Positions 33,898-41,537 of a stretch of 64,000 nucleotides of DNA are shown here, in pieces. Source of the DNA: Sphingomonadaceae bacterium. GTDB lineage: Bacteria > Pseudomonadota > Alphaproteobacteria > Sphingomonadales > Sphingomonadaceae. A program made the translations under genes and the position numbers. The notes under the pieces are model-generated. The model did no database searches. It saw nothing but the letters and a program-made list of their open reading frames with translations, and was not told where the DNA came from. Positions within the stretch are counted from its first letter, which is position 1. The number at the start of each line of letters is the position of its first letter. The DNA lies in contig JACKKZ010000005.1 of assembly GCA_024236195.1 (NCBI GenBank), positions 293,983 to 357,982 of the forward strand, given 5' to 3'.

Positions 33898-35120
33898 GTG
33901 CCATGTTTCTATTCGGAGCAGGAGCCTCAATAGATGCTGGGCTTTCTGATGCGTTCACGCTCACTGAGGACATCTATCAAAGACTTAACAATGGATATCA
34001 AAAAGACGCTGCTAAGATCTTCGGTTTGGTTGTTGCCAAGGTGATTGCAAAGAAAGTCCGAGTAGGTGGATCTCCGTTCGATCGAGTAAATGTCGAAGAC
34101 GTCTACGATGGAATTCAGCGTCTTGCTTCTCGAGAAACTGACATACTTTCTGACTTTGTGACCGGATGGGATCCCGGACTGGCTCTTTTTAGAAGGAGGG
34201 TTGATGAAAGAGATGTTGAGCGCGCATTTGAAAGCCTTCTGAACTCCGTTAGGGCAGACAACTTTATCGGTCGTGGAAGAGTTAGGCTTAATTTAGGCGC
34301 TGCGCGACCGATCCAAGAATTGCTGGCGAAAGCAACCGATACATCTCTTGGCGACAACATAGGCCCTGTAACCGATTCCCTCTTGAGAGCATTGGTGGAG
34401 TCTCTGGAGCACGATTCCCAGCGAATTGACTACTTCGGTCGTCTGATTGAAATCGCAAAGGCAAATGCTGCTGATTTGACGACTCTCAATTACGATCTGA
34501 TCGCGGAGAGTTCGGCAGAGTCGTTGCGCTTGGCATACGACTATGGGTTAGAGAAATGGAACGATGAGAAGATTGTGAGCTTTGGCCGTACGTCGGCATC
34601 CAGCGTGCGGATCATTAAGCTCCATGGCTCAATTAACTGGTTCGCCAATGATGATGACATAGAGGTTAAGCAGTCCGAAGCGAGACTGTACCGACGGATT
34701 CCAAATCTCGTTTTTGGTGGGGCGGGCAACAAGCTTAGAATTGATGGACCATTTCTTCAACTAAGACACGAATTCCAAATCCGGTTACTTAAAACAAATA
34801 CGTTGGTCGTTGTCGGGTATTCCTTTCAGGACGAGCACTTAAACTCCATCATACGTCGCTGGACTAACACAAGGCGTAAAGCGAAACTAATCGTAGTGAA
34901 CCCGAGCCCGGTAGGCTCTTTTGCTGGTAGTATTGGCTTGCCGTATACAAAAGATGATAAAGGGAAGATCGGAAATTTGACTGTGGATCTTATTCATATT
35001 CAGACTGGGGCGGCAGCAGCCGTTGATGCTTTGGAGCAAGCTTTGGCGCAGGGGATCGAATTGGAGCGCCCTGAAGCGAACGGTTTCTTGCCACACGTCC
35101 ACTTCCGCAGAGTTGCTTAG
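33894..35120 (+). CDS. SIR2-like domain protein, candidate defence NADase
   Basis: 408 aa. N-terminal LFGAGASIDAGLSDAF (residues 5-20) is the SIR2 nucleotide-binding GAGAS motif; TTLNYDLIAE places the conserved Asn at N199; KLHGSINW places the catalytic-type His at H244; VVVGYSFQDEHLNSII (about 303-318) is the fourth SIR2_2-type motif. Such proteins in Thoeris, DSR and similar systems deplete NAD+ on phage infection; activity here is inferred. The ATG overlaps the uvrA TGA (ATGA), so the gene is translationally coupled to uvrA, yet its base composition is visibly lower in GC than the neighbours, pointing to recent transfer. No separate effector or sensor domain is recognisable in the C-terminal part, and no TIR, HerA or helicase partner is adjacent. 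Confidence 0.85.
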   Translation: MSAMFLFGAGASIDAGLSDAFTLTEDIYQRLNNGYQKDAAKIFGLVVAKVIAKKVRVGGSPFDRVNVEDVYDGIQRLASRETDILSDFVTGWDPGLALFRRRVDERDVERAFESLLNSVRADNFIGRGRVRLNLGAARPIQELLAKATDTSLGDNIGPVTDSLLRALVESLEHDSQRIDYFGRLIEIAKANAADLTTLNYDLIAESSAESLRLAYDYGLEKWNDEKIVSFGRTSASSVRIIKLHGSINWFANDDDIEVKQSEARLYRRIPNLVFGGAGNKLRIDGPFLQLRHEFQIRLLKTNTLVVVGYSFQDEHLNSIIRRWTNTRRKAKLIVVNPSPVGSFAGSIGLPYTKDDKGKIGNLTVDLIHIQTGAAAAVDALEQALAQGIELERPEANGFLPHVHFRRVA

Positions 35121-35202
35121 TTTTTCCGATACAGGAGCAAAAGCTAGAATTACGGTGACACCTTACTTAACCCCCAAATTCGTTCCAACCCGCACCGCCT
35201 GA

Positions 35203-35340
35203 CGGGGACACGCGACAGCATATCCCCCGGTGCTACCCCTTCGTGCCTTCGCGTCTTCGTGTGAACCAAATCTGCTCGGCGCTTCGGCGGGCGCGGCGTG
35301 AGAAAGCTGGACCCCGGCTCAAGGCCGGGGTGACGGCTGG
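35203..35340. repeat. Repeat remnants downstream of the SIR2-like gene
   Basis: A partial family C (GGGGACACGCG...TATCCCCC) at 35203-35229; a right-type copy of the CGCAAAGG/CGCGGAGA family at 35239-35267 (TGCCTTCGCGTCTTCGTGTG then AACC); and the ACCCCGGCTCAAGGCCGGGG hairpin with TGAC at 35308-35336. No gene is seen in 35121-35419. Confidence 0.7.
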
Positions 35341-35419
35341 GCAGGTGCGGGATAGCGCTGTCCTACACTGGTTTTCAGGTATACATGGATCGGTCCATTT
35401 CCCCACACGGAGCCGGACC

Positions 35420-36466
35420 ATGACTGCCCTCATTCCCCAAGACCATTTCTCCACCGCCCACCACCCCCAAACCCCCTTCTCTGACGAAGCGTGGGCCTCC
35501 GGTTCCGCATCGCAACCGGAGCAGCGCGAGGAGGACACCCGCTCCATCCTCACGCCCGAAGTCCAGTCGCGTTTCCTCGACTCGCTTTCCATCAACGGCA
35601 CCGTCCGGCTGGCCTGTCGCCATGCGGGGGTTTCGGCGCAGACGGTTTATCGTGCGCGGCGGCGGTGGCGGGGGTTTCGCCTGGCGTGGGATGCGGCTTT
35701 GCTGGCGGCGCGCAGTCATGCGGAGGAGGCGCTGGCGTGCAAGGCGCTGGACGGGTGGGAGGAGCCGGTCTTCTACCATGGCGAGCTGGTCGCCACGCGG
35801 CAGCGCTTTTCCGACCGGCTGCTGCTGGCCCATCTCGCGCGGCTCGACCGGCTGGCCGAGCGGGCCGAGCTGGCGGCGGTGCTGGAGGTGTTCGACGATA
35901 TGGTCGAAGCGCTGGCGGAGGGGGAGGAATTGCCGGAGCCGGATTTGGCCAGTGGAGAAGAGGTTGAGCGTGAGGAGGGGGCGGCGCGTGGCCTTCGGAA
36001 GCGAAGCTGTGGCGCAGCCACACCGGCTCAGGCTGAGCGGGGTCTTGGTGATGGGGATGAGAACGAGTGCGAAGAGGAGCAGGGCGACTGGCGTCATGCC
36101 TTCACCAGACCCGTAGGAAATTCACCTCTGGACGGTGTTCCATGTGTTCCACCCCCCTCAAGTAGCGGAGCGGTAGGGGAGACAGGATTCCCCTCAAGCA
36201 GCGGAGCGATAGGGAGCCAAGAAACAACCCCACCATGCCAGGTCTGCGGCGGCGAATGCAATGATCCGCGCGCGGTGCTGGGGCCGCTGGACTGCATGTT
36301 CCTCGAAAGCCGGTTTGACCGGATGGAGGCGGACCGGCCCGAGGGCACGCCTTTACCGCATGAGATCGAGCCGAACGCCTATCTCGCAGGCGAAATCGAA
36401 CGCGCGCAATTGCGGGCTTACGAGGCGGGGCGGAAGGAATGGTGGCTGGTGATGCCGGACGAGTAG
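35420..36466 (+). CDS. Putative HTH-containing protein of unknown function with repeat-derived insert
   Basis: 348 aa from the ATG at 35420 (CGGAGCC upstream). Residues about 55-80 (NGTVRLACRHAGVSAQTVYR, then ARRRWRGFRLAWDAAL) form a probable helix-turn-helix of the resolvase/terminase-small-subunit kind, followed by a region (EEALACKALDGWEEPVFYHG, TRQRFSDRLLLAHLARLDRL) typical of sphingomonad proteins I recognise only as hypothetical. Residues about 190-275 are low-complexity and include a tandem repeat; the C-terminus has CQVCGGEC. It could be a domesticated phage or transposon DNA-binding protein; function unknown. In-frame repeat DNA expands the middle. Confidence 0.7.
   Translation: MTALIPQDHFSTAHHPQTPFSDEAWASGSASQPEQREEDTRSILTPEVQSRFLDSLSINGTVRLACRHAGVSAQTVYRARRRWRGFRLAWDAALLAARSHAEEALACKALDGWEEPVFYHGELVATRQRFSDRLLLAHLARLDRLAERAELAAVLEVFDDMVEALAEGEELPEPDLASGEEVEREEGAARGLRKRSCGAATPAQAERGLGDGDENECEEEQGDWRHAFTRPVGNSPLDGVPCVPPPSSSGAVGETGFPSSSGAIGSQETTPPCQVCGGECNDPRAVLGPLDCMFLESRFDRMEADRPEGTPLPHEIEPNAYLAGEIERAQLRAYEAGRKEWWLVMPDE
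36131..36215. repeat. In-frame repeat tract inside the HTH-type gene
   Basis: GGACGGTGTTCCATGTGTTC (36131-36150) is shared, apart from one base, with an intergenic sequence at 50974-50993. It is followed by two copies of CCCCTCAAGYAGCGGAGCGR (36155 and 36190), each followed by TAGGG. In the protein this reads VPPPSSSGAVGETGFPSSSG. Confidence 0.75.
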
Positions 36467-36483
36467 GGGGGGAAGATACGAGA

Positions 36484-36652
36484 GCGTGAAACCCCTCATC
36501 CAACTCCGGCTAGCTCGCTGCGCTCCCAAGCCTGCGTATCCTTCTCCCACCGGGAGAAGGTTTGGCGGCACATCCTCCTTCTCCTCAGGGGAGAAGGATG
36601 CTGGAGCTTGGCGCGCAGCGCCTAGCGCAAGCTGGATGAGGGGTTACACGGT
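36484..36652. repeat. Family B palindromic repeat
   Basis: ACCCCTCATCCAACTCCGGC at the left, CGCAAGCTGGATGAGGGGTT at the right, with CCTTCTCCCACCGGGAGAAGG and CCTTCTCCTCAGGGGAGAAGG hairpins inside. It closely resembles the copies at 21069 and 23894. It occupies half of a 325-bp gap in which no gene is seen; the rest (36653-36791) is plain GC-rich sequence. Confidence 0.85.
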
Positions 36653-36791
36653 CAGAGGCCTGGTCGCGGAGCACGGCGCGCAGCGCCGCAAGGCCGACCG
36701 GCCGCCCGCAGCGATTGGGCCGACAGGCCCCTTGAGCGAGGACATCGCACGCCGGATGGCGTGCGTAACACAAGGACTCCGGCGCCTGAGG

Positions 36792-37091
36792 CTAAACAGA
36801 GGCTTCCACCAGCTCCTTGGCCTCCTTCAGCCCCAGCCCGGTCTTCTCGCGCACCAGCTTGATCGCCTCGATCTTGCGCCCGGCGGCGAGGGCGGCTTGC
36901 ACTTCGGGGTCGGCGAGGATCTGCGCCGCGTCGGCGGAGGAGATGGCCGGGGCGGGCCGGGTGAAGCTCCTCGTGGCCTCGCGCCGTTGCTGGTCAAGCA
37001 TGTCGCGGCCGCCGCGTCGTGTGACCAGCAGAGCGAGCAGCACCACGATGGCGGTGAGGGCGAGGGCGATGATCCAGACGGGCACGAACAT
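36792..37091 (-). CDS. Membrane-anchored protein with ribosomal L7/L12 C-terminal-like domain
   Basis: 99 aa. One N-terminal transmembrane segment (VPVWIIALALTAIVVLLALL), a short linker, and a C-terminal domain matching the bL12 C-terminal fold: LAAGRKIEAIKLVREKTGLG followed by LKEAKELVEAS. In L12 this domain recruits translation GTPases; single-span proteins carrying it are widespread but uncharacterised. The gene lies 9 bp downstream of the DoxX-like gene on the same strand, so they are probably cotranscribed. AAGGTG lies upstream of the ATG. Confidence 0.8.
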   Translation of the reverse strand: MFVPVWIIALALTAIVVLLALLVTRRGGRDMLDQQRREATRSFTRPAPAISSADAAQILADPEVQAALAAGRKIEAIKLVREKTGLGLKEAKELVEASV

Positions 37092-37100
37092 GCCCGTTGC

Positions 37101-37520
37101 TTACACCTTCCAGACGAGGAAGGGGAGGTAGAGTTTGCGGAAAGGCCACATCAGCGCGAGGTTCAGGCCGAGGCAGACCACGCCGAAGGCCACCGCGATG
37201 GCGCCATGTTCGAGCACAAAGTTCCAATAGGCCACGCCGATGGAGATGGGCATGTTGATCACCAGCGTCGCCGGCACGAAGCGGTTGGCGAGCATCAGCA
37301 CGCCGACGACGAACTCCACCGCCTTGACCACGGCGAACAGCCCGCTGCCGATCAGGGCGACGGTGAAATCATGCGCCGCCTGCGCTTCGCCCAGCGGCTG
37401 CTCGAATTGGGGGAGGAAGTACTCAGCCCCGGCATAGACGAACCATGCGCCAAAGAAGATGCGCCCGGCATGCCACAGCTTGCCCGTCGTGATGCGCGGC
37501 GCGGTGCCGGAAATGCCCAT
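37101..37520 (-). CDS. DoxX-like membrane protein
   Basis: 139 aa with four hydrophobic segments: WHAGRIFFGAWFVYAGAEYF, FTVALIGSGLFAVVKAVEFV, LMLANRFVPATLVINMPISI and AIAVAFGVVCLGLNLALMW. This arrangement and the N-terminal GRIFFGAWFVYAG fit the DoxX superfamily, whose members are quinone-related or redox membrane proteins; the specific role is unknown. GGGGACAG lies just upstream of the ATG. It is followed by the L12-like membrane protein gene. Confidence 0.8.
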   Translation of the reverse strand: MGISGTAPRITTGKLWHAGRIFFGAWFVYAGAEYFLPQFEQPLGEAQAAHDFTVALIGSGLFAVVKAVEFVVGVLMLANRFVPATLVINMPISIGVAYWNFVLEHGAIAVAFGVVCLGLNLALMWPFRKLYLPFLVWKV

Positions 37521-37584
37521 GAACTGTCCCCTCTCTCAGGCGAGAGGGGATAGTAACGGGTGTTAGAATGGTCAAGGTGGTTGT

Positions 37585-37597
37585 GGGGGGGGGGGGG
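37585..37597. repeat. Run of 13 G
   Basis: A homopolymer of 13 G lies immediately beyond the stop codon (37598-37600) of the minus-strand gene. It could be length-variable, but it is outside any coding frame. Confidence 0.95.
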
Positions 37598-38194
37598 CTA
37601 GTCCGCCTTGGCTTCGTCGCGCTGCTGGCGCAGCTTGACGAAGCCCTCGTCGCCTAGCTCTACTCTGGTGAAGGCGGGGCGCGCGGGGTAGGGGCAGCCC
37701 ATCTGCTGGCCCAGGCCCTTGAGATAGCCGCGGCGCACGGCCCCGGCGAGGATTGCGCGTTCGAACTGGCGCTGATGGGCTGCCGCCCCGGAGACCTCGC
37801 GCACGATGGAGCGGAAGGGAATGAACGAGCCGACGGCAGAGCGGGCGATGCGGCCGATGGAGATGTTGTCCTTGTCGCTGGAGGCGACGTCGAGATCGCC
37901 GCCCAGAACGTCGTCCAGTCCGGCAATGGCTTCGCCGATCTTGTCGCAACTGGTCAGCCCTTCATCGGCATAGGGATCCTGTGCAGCATCCTGCAACACC
38001 GCAGGGATATCGTCCTTGGCGAGGTTGAGGTCGCGGATCGGGGTGGTGGCAACTTCCTCCACCCCTGGCTCGCGGTCGGTCACGACCTCCTTGTCCGCCT
38101 CCTGCGCCGCCAATGGTGCAGCGGTGAGCAGGAGGGCAGCAGAAAGGGCCGTGCTAGCGGCGCAAGTCAGCGAATGTGTCACACTTGTCTTCAT
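37598..38194 (-). CDS. Periplasmic protein of unknown function
   Basis: 198 aa. N-terminal signal peptide (ASTALSAALLLTAAPLAAQ, cleaved near 31), then an acidic region with TSCDKIGEAIAGLDDVLGGD and a basic helical C-terminus (AAAHQRQFERAILAGAVRRG, YLKGLGQQMGCPY). Two cysteines (about C82 and C166) could form a disulfide. I do not recognise a named family. The start overlaps the end of the upstream metallopeptidase gene by 41 bp, so they are cotranscribed. A 13-G run follows the stop. Confidence 0.72.
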   Translation of the reverse strand: MKTSVTHSLTCAASTALSAALLLTAAPLAAQEADKEVVTDREPGVEEVATTPIRDLNLAKDDIPAVLQDAAQDPYADEGLTSCDKIGEAIAGLDDVLGGDLDVASSDKDNISIGRIARSAVGSFIPFRSIVREVSGAAAHQRQFERAILAGAVRRGYLKGLGQQMGCPYPARPAFTRVELGDEGFVKLRQQRDEAKAD

Positions 38195-39035
38195 CGGCGG
38201 TCTCCATGCCTATACGCAACCAACGCATACGTTCGGCACTTGATCCGTGGGTAAAGCCCTCGGGATTGATCCGCTGTCCGGCATTGCGCTGCAGCGTGTC
38301 GTCCCCAATGGCTGAGGCGGCGTTCATGCCTTCCTCGAAGTCGCCCGGCTCGATGAGGTTGCGGTTGCGCCCGGCCCACACGCCGGCATAGCAGTCCGCC
38401 TGCAGCTCCATCCGGACCTGCAACTGGTTGGCGGCAGAGGGGTTCTGCTGCTGCGCGCTGCGGACCTGAGTGGCGAGGCCGGTCATGTTCTGGATATGGT
38501 GGCCATATTCATGCGCCATCACGTAATAGCGCGCAAAGTCCCCCCGCGCGCCCAGTTGCCGGGCCATCTGGTCATAGAAAGCGGTATCGATGTAGATGCC
38601 CTGGTCAGCCGGACAGTAGAACGGACCAGCCGCGCTGGAGGCAGAGCCGCAGCCCTGCGTGTTGACGCCGCCGGAGTAGAAGTTGAGCACCGGTTGCTCA
38701 TAGCGGATGCCCGCCTTCGCAAACAGCGGCTCCCACGTGTCATTGAGCGAAGTCAGCGCGTTGCACGCTTCGGTTGCATAGGCATTCTGAGTGCAGAGCT
38801 GTTCCTCGCTCATCCCGCCGGGCATTTGCTGCTGCTGCGTTGGCGCGCCTTGCATCCCCTCCATCTGGCCCAGCATGTCTGCCGGGGCAGCGCCAAAGAC
38901 GAACACGGCGATCAGCACCAGCACGATCCCGCCACAGCCGACCTTGCCGCCGCCACCGCCGGGGAAACGTCCGCCGCCACTGCCATTGCCCTGGCGCACA
39001 CGGATGCGCGACGTGTCGAACCGGTTGAGCCGCAT
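38154..39035 (-). CDS. YpfJ-like neutral zinc metallopeptidase, membrane-anchored
   Basis: 293 aa from the ATG at 39035 (MRLNRFDTSRIRVRQG), with GAGGAG about 14 nt upstream; the open frame to 39125 is not used. Gly-rich N-terminus, a transmembrane segment (GGIVLVLIAVFVFGAA, about 35-50), then the catalytic domain: H175EYGHH zinc motif in VMAHEYGHHIQNMTG, preceded by YCPADQGIYIDTAFYDQMAR, and followed by MELQADCYAGVWA, supplying the third ligand. Typical of the family now called neutral zinc metallopeptidase (PF04228). Substrate unknown. Confidence 0.92.
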   Translation of the reverse strand: MRLNRFDTSRIRVRQGNGSGGGRFPGGGGGKVGCGGIVLVLIAVFVFGAAPADMLGQMEGMQGAPTQQQQMPGGMSEEQLCTQNAYATEACNALTSLNDTWEPLFAKAGIRYEQPVLNFYSGGVNTQGCGSASSAAGPFYCPADQGIYIDTAFYDQMARQLGARGDFARYYVMAHEYGHHIQNMTGLATQVRSAQQQNPSAANQLQVRMELQADCYAGVWAGRNRNLIEPGDFEEGMNAASAIGDDTLQRNAGQRINPEGFTHGSSAERMRWLRIGMETADEDKCDTFADLRR

Positions 39036-39161
39036 GGGGTGAAAACTCCTCTCAATTGCCACACCGGGCGGGAAAGTTGCCACGATGCCAGCGAAAGCCT
39101 TGCGGGCCAAGCCCGCTCTCGCCATCTTCCTGTCAAATCACACTTTTGGAGACGTTTCCCA

Positions 39162-39917
39162 ATGTTCCTTGCTGGCAAGCGCGCCCTGATTACCGGATCG
39201 ACTTCAGGCATTGGCCTCGCCATCGCCCGCGCCCTGAAGGGGGAAGGGGCAGAGGTCGTCCTCAACGGCTTTGGCGATGCAGACGAGATTGCCAAACTAT
39301 GTGTCGAACTGGATGCGATGCATATCGGCGCGGACCTCACCCGCCGCGAAGGTTGTGAGGAATTGATGGAGGCGACCGGGCCGGTCGATATCCTCGTCAA
39401 CAATGCCGGGATGCAGCATGTCGCGCCGATAGAGGACTTCCCGCCGGACAAGTGGGATGCGATCATTGCACTTAACCTGACCAGCGCCTTCCACACGGCG
39501 CGGTTGGCTGTGCCGTATATGAAGGAACAAGGCTGGGGGCGGATCATCTGCACCGCCAGCGCGCATTCGCTGACGGCTTCACCCTACAAGGCCGCCTATG
39601 TCGCGGCCAAACATGGGCTGACGGGGCTCGTCAAAACCATTGCGCTGGAAGTGGCGGAAAGCGGCGTGACGGCCAATTGCATCAGCCCCGGCTATGTCTG
39701 GACCCCGCTGGTCGAAAACCAGATCCCTGACACGATGGCCGCGCGCAATATGAGCCGCGATGATGTGATCAAGGAAGTGATCCTTGAACGCCAGCCAACC
39801 AAGCGCTTCAGCCAGCCGGAGGAAATCGGCGCAATGGCGCTGTTCCTGTGCAGCGAGGCGGCGCAGAATGTGACAGGAGCCAACTTCTCGATGGACGGCG
39901 GATGGACAGCGCAATAG
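39162..39917 (+). CDS. D-3-hydroxybutyrate dehydrogenase (SDR)
   Basis: 251 aa from the ATG at 39162; a longer open frame upstream overlaps the divergent gene and is ignored. NAD-binding TGSTSGIGLAIA at 11-22, NNAGMQHVAPIEDFP, catalytic Ser/Tyr/Lys in SAHSLTASPYKAAYVAAKHG, and the substrate-specific region SPGYVWTPLVENQIPDTMA with EVILERQPTKRF, which matches 3-hydroxybutyrate dehydrogenases rather than general SDRs. It interconverts 3-hydroxybutyrate and acetoacetate, a step of PHB or ketone body use. No phb genes are adjacent. It is divergent from the YpfJ-like gene and 29 bp upstream of the M28 peptidase gene. Confidence 0.9.
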   Translation: MFLAGKRALITGSTSGIGLAIARALKGEGAEVVLNGFGDADEIAKLCVELDAMHIGADLTRREGCEELMEATGPVDILVNNAGMQHVAPIEDFPPDKWDAIIALNLTSAFHTARLAVPYMKEQGWGRIICTASAHSLTASPYKAAYVAAKHGLTGLVKTIALEVAESGVTANCISPGYVWTPLVENQIPDTMAARNMSRDDVIKEVILERQPTKRFSQPEEIGAMALFLCSEAAQNVTGANFSMDGGWTAQ

Positions 39918-39946
39918 GCGCGTGATGAAGCGGGAATGAGGATCGC

Positions 39947-41452
39947 ATGAAAAACTGGCTGGCCCTTGCAGGCGTTCTTGCATTGCTCGGTGGCTGTGCT
40001 CCCGGAGCGATGCGGGGTGCGCCGGGCCAGCCCTCGCTCGACCAGCTGGAAACAGCGATGGCCGGACATATCAGGGTCCTCGCCAGCGATGAATATGAAG
40101 GTCGCCGCCCTGGTACTGAAGGGGAAGCCAAGACCCTGCGCTATCTAGCGCGTGAATGGCAGGCGGCGGGGCTGGAAAGCGGGACCAATGACCCTGCACA
40201 TCCGTGGTTTGCGCCTGTAGACCTCTCGCTCAGCACACCGGCCAGCAGCAAGGCGGAATTCCGCCGCGGGCGTAAATTGGTGGAATTGCCAGAAGGCGCC
40301 GTGACGGTTTTCACCTCTGGCCGCCGGACCCTGGTTGAGCAGGCGCCGCTGCTCTATGTCGGACGCCACGGGACGGACCTGGATCAGTCTGAATTGGCTG
40401 GCCGGGTTGCCGTCATGCTGTGGGACAATGATGACGCGCGGGAACGCCGCGTGGCCTTGCTGGAAAATGGTGCGGCGGCTGTTCTGGCGATTGTTGCAGA
40501 CGACGCGGAACTGGCGACGATACTGAGCCAGCGGCGTGGCGGGCAATACCTCCTCAGCAGCGAAGGCAGTGGCGAAGCCATGGATGGCTATATGTCATTG
40601 GTCACGGCGCAGGCCTTGCTGGGCGAGCCTTTGCTGGCACGGCTGATGTCGGATGAAGCCAGCAAGCCCGAGCCGCTCCGTGTGACTGCCCGGCTGGAAG
40701 CAATTTCGACATTGGCCAATGTCGATACGCATAATCTGATCGCCCGTCTACCGGGCAAGGTTCCTGATGCCGGAGCCGTGGTGGTGATGGCGCATTGGGA
40801 CCATTTTGGCGAATGTGGCGAGGCATCTGCCGCTGACCGGCTGTGCAATGGTGCGGTCGATAATGCCAGCGGACTGGCGCTGGTGACAGAGCTGGCCAAG
40901 CTACTCGGCAAAGGGCCGCAAATGGACCGCGATGTCTATTTCGTCGCCACTACCGGGGAGGAATGGGGCCTGCTGGGAGCGCGCGCTTTCACGCAGGAGC
41001 CGCCGATTCCGCTGGGTACGATTGTGGCTGCATTCAACATTGACTCTATCGCCGTGGCCAGGCGCGGGACGCCCGTCTCCATGCTGGGGCGTGGCATGAC
41101 CCCGCTTGATCCCGGCATTGACGTCGTGATCGCGCAATCGGGGCGCAAGCTGGTGGAGGCTGCGGAGGCGTCCAACTATGTCCGGCGGCAGGATGGCTGG
41201 GCTTTGTTGCAGCGCGATGTCCCCGCAGTAGTCGTTTCAAGCGCCTTTGCCGATACCGGCCAACTCGCGCGCTTTACCCGTGATCGCTACCACCGCGCGC
41301 AGGATGAAGCGGCTGCTGTCGAACTGGGCGGCGCGGCGGAGGATTTGCTGCTCCACCTGGCGCTGGTGCGCCATTTTGCCAGTCTCGCATTGTGGCCTGC
41401 GCCCGCGGCGCTGGAGCCTGTTGCCCCGCCTATCATGGAGGCTGGCGGATAA
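39947..41452 (+). CDS. M28 family zinc aminopeptidase, lipoprotein
   Basis: 501 aa. MKNWLALAGVLALLGGC is a lipoprotein signal (lipobox LLGG|C). A PA-like inserted domain (about 110-240, LLYVGRHGTDLDQSELAGR) precedes the peptidase core: H283 in MAHWDHFGECG, D in NGAVDNASGLALV, the EE pair in TTGEEWGLLGARAF, NIDSIAV and the final His in RYHRAQDE. These give the two-zinc site of M28 enzymes. It probably trims peptides in the periplasm. Follows the hydroxybutyrate dehydrogenase gene by 29 bp on the same strand. Confidence 0.92.
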   Translation: MKNWLALAGVLALLGGCAPGAMRGAPGQPSLDQLETAMAGHIRVLASDEYEGRRPGTEGEAKTLRYLAREWQAAGLESGTNDPAHPWFAPVDLSLSTPASSKAEFRRGRKLVELPEGAVTVFTSGRRTLVEQAPLLYVGRHGTDLDQSELAGRVAVMLWDNDDARERRVALLENGAAAVLAIVADDAELATILSQRRGGQYLLSSEGSGEAMDGYMSLVTAQALLGEPLLARLMSDEASKPEPLRVTARLEAISTLANVDTHNLIARLPGKVPDAGAVVVMAHWDHFGECGEASAADRLCNGAVDNASGLALVTELAKLLGKGPQMDRDVYFVATTGEEWGLLGARAFTQEPPIPLGTIVAAFNIDSIAVARRGTPVSMLGRGMTPLDPGIDVVIAQSGRKLVEAAEASNYVRRQDGWALLQRDVPAVVVSSAFADTGQLARFTRDRYHRAQDEAAAVELGGAAEDLLLHLALVRHFASLALWPAPAALEPVAPPIMEAGG

Positions 41453-41537
41453 TTCGTGCCCGCCCACTAGCACCCGTAACAATGTGTCGTTACATGGGCC
41501 GCCACGAATCTCCGCATCCAGTTAGAAAGTGGCAATC

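Noticed and set aside
33894..35120. SIR2-like gene as part of Thoeris or DSR
   Set aside because: No TIR-domain neighbour for Thoeris, and the protein is far shorter than DSR1-type proteins.
35239..35267. SIR2-like gene as cargo of the CGCAAAGG repeat cassette family
   Set aside because: Only a right-type repeat copy is present downstream; upstream the gene starts inside the uvrA stop codon with no left-type copy.
37585..37597. Run of 13 G as a phase-variation switch
   Set aside because: It lies beyond the stop codon of the adjacent gene and is not in a coding frame or between promoter elements of the DoxX-like gene as far as visible; length change would not switch a protein.
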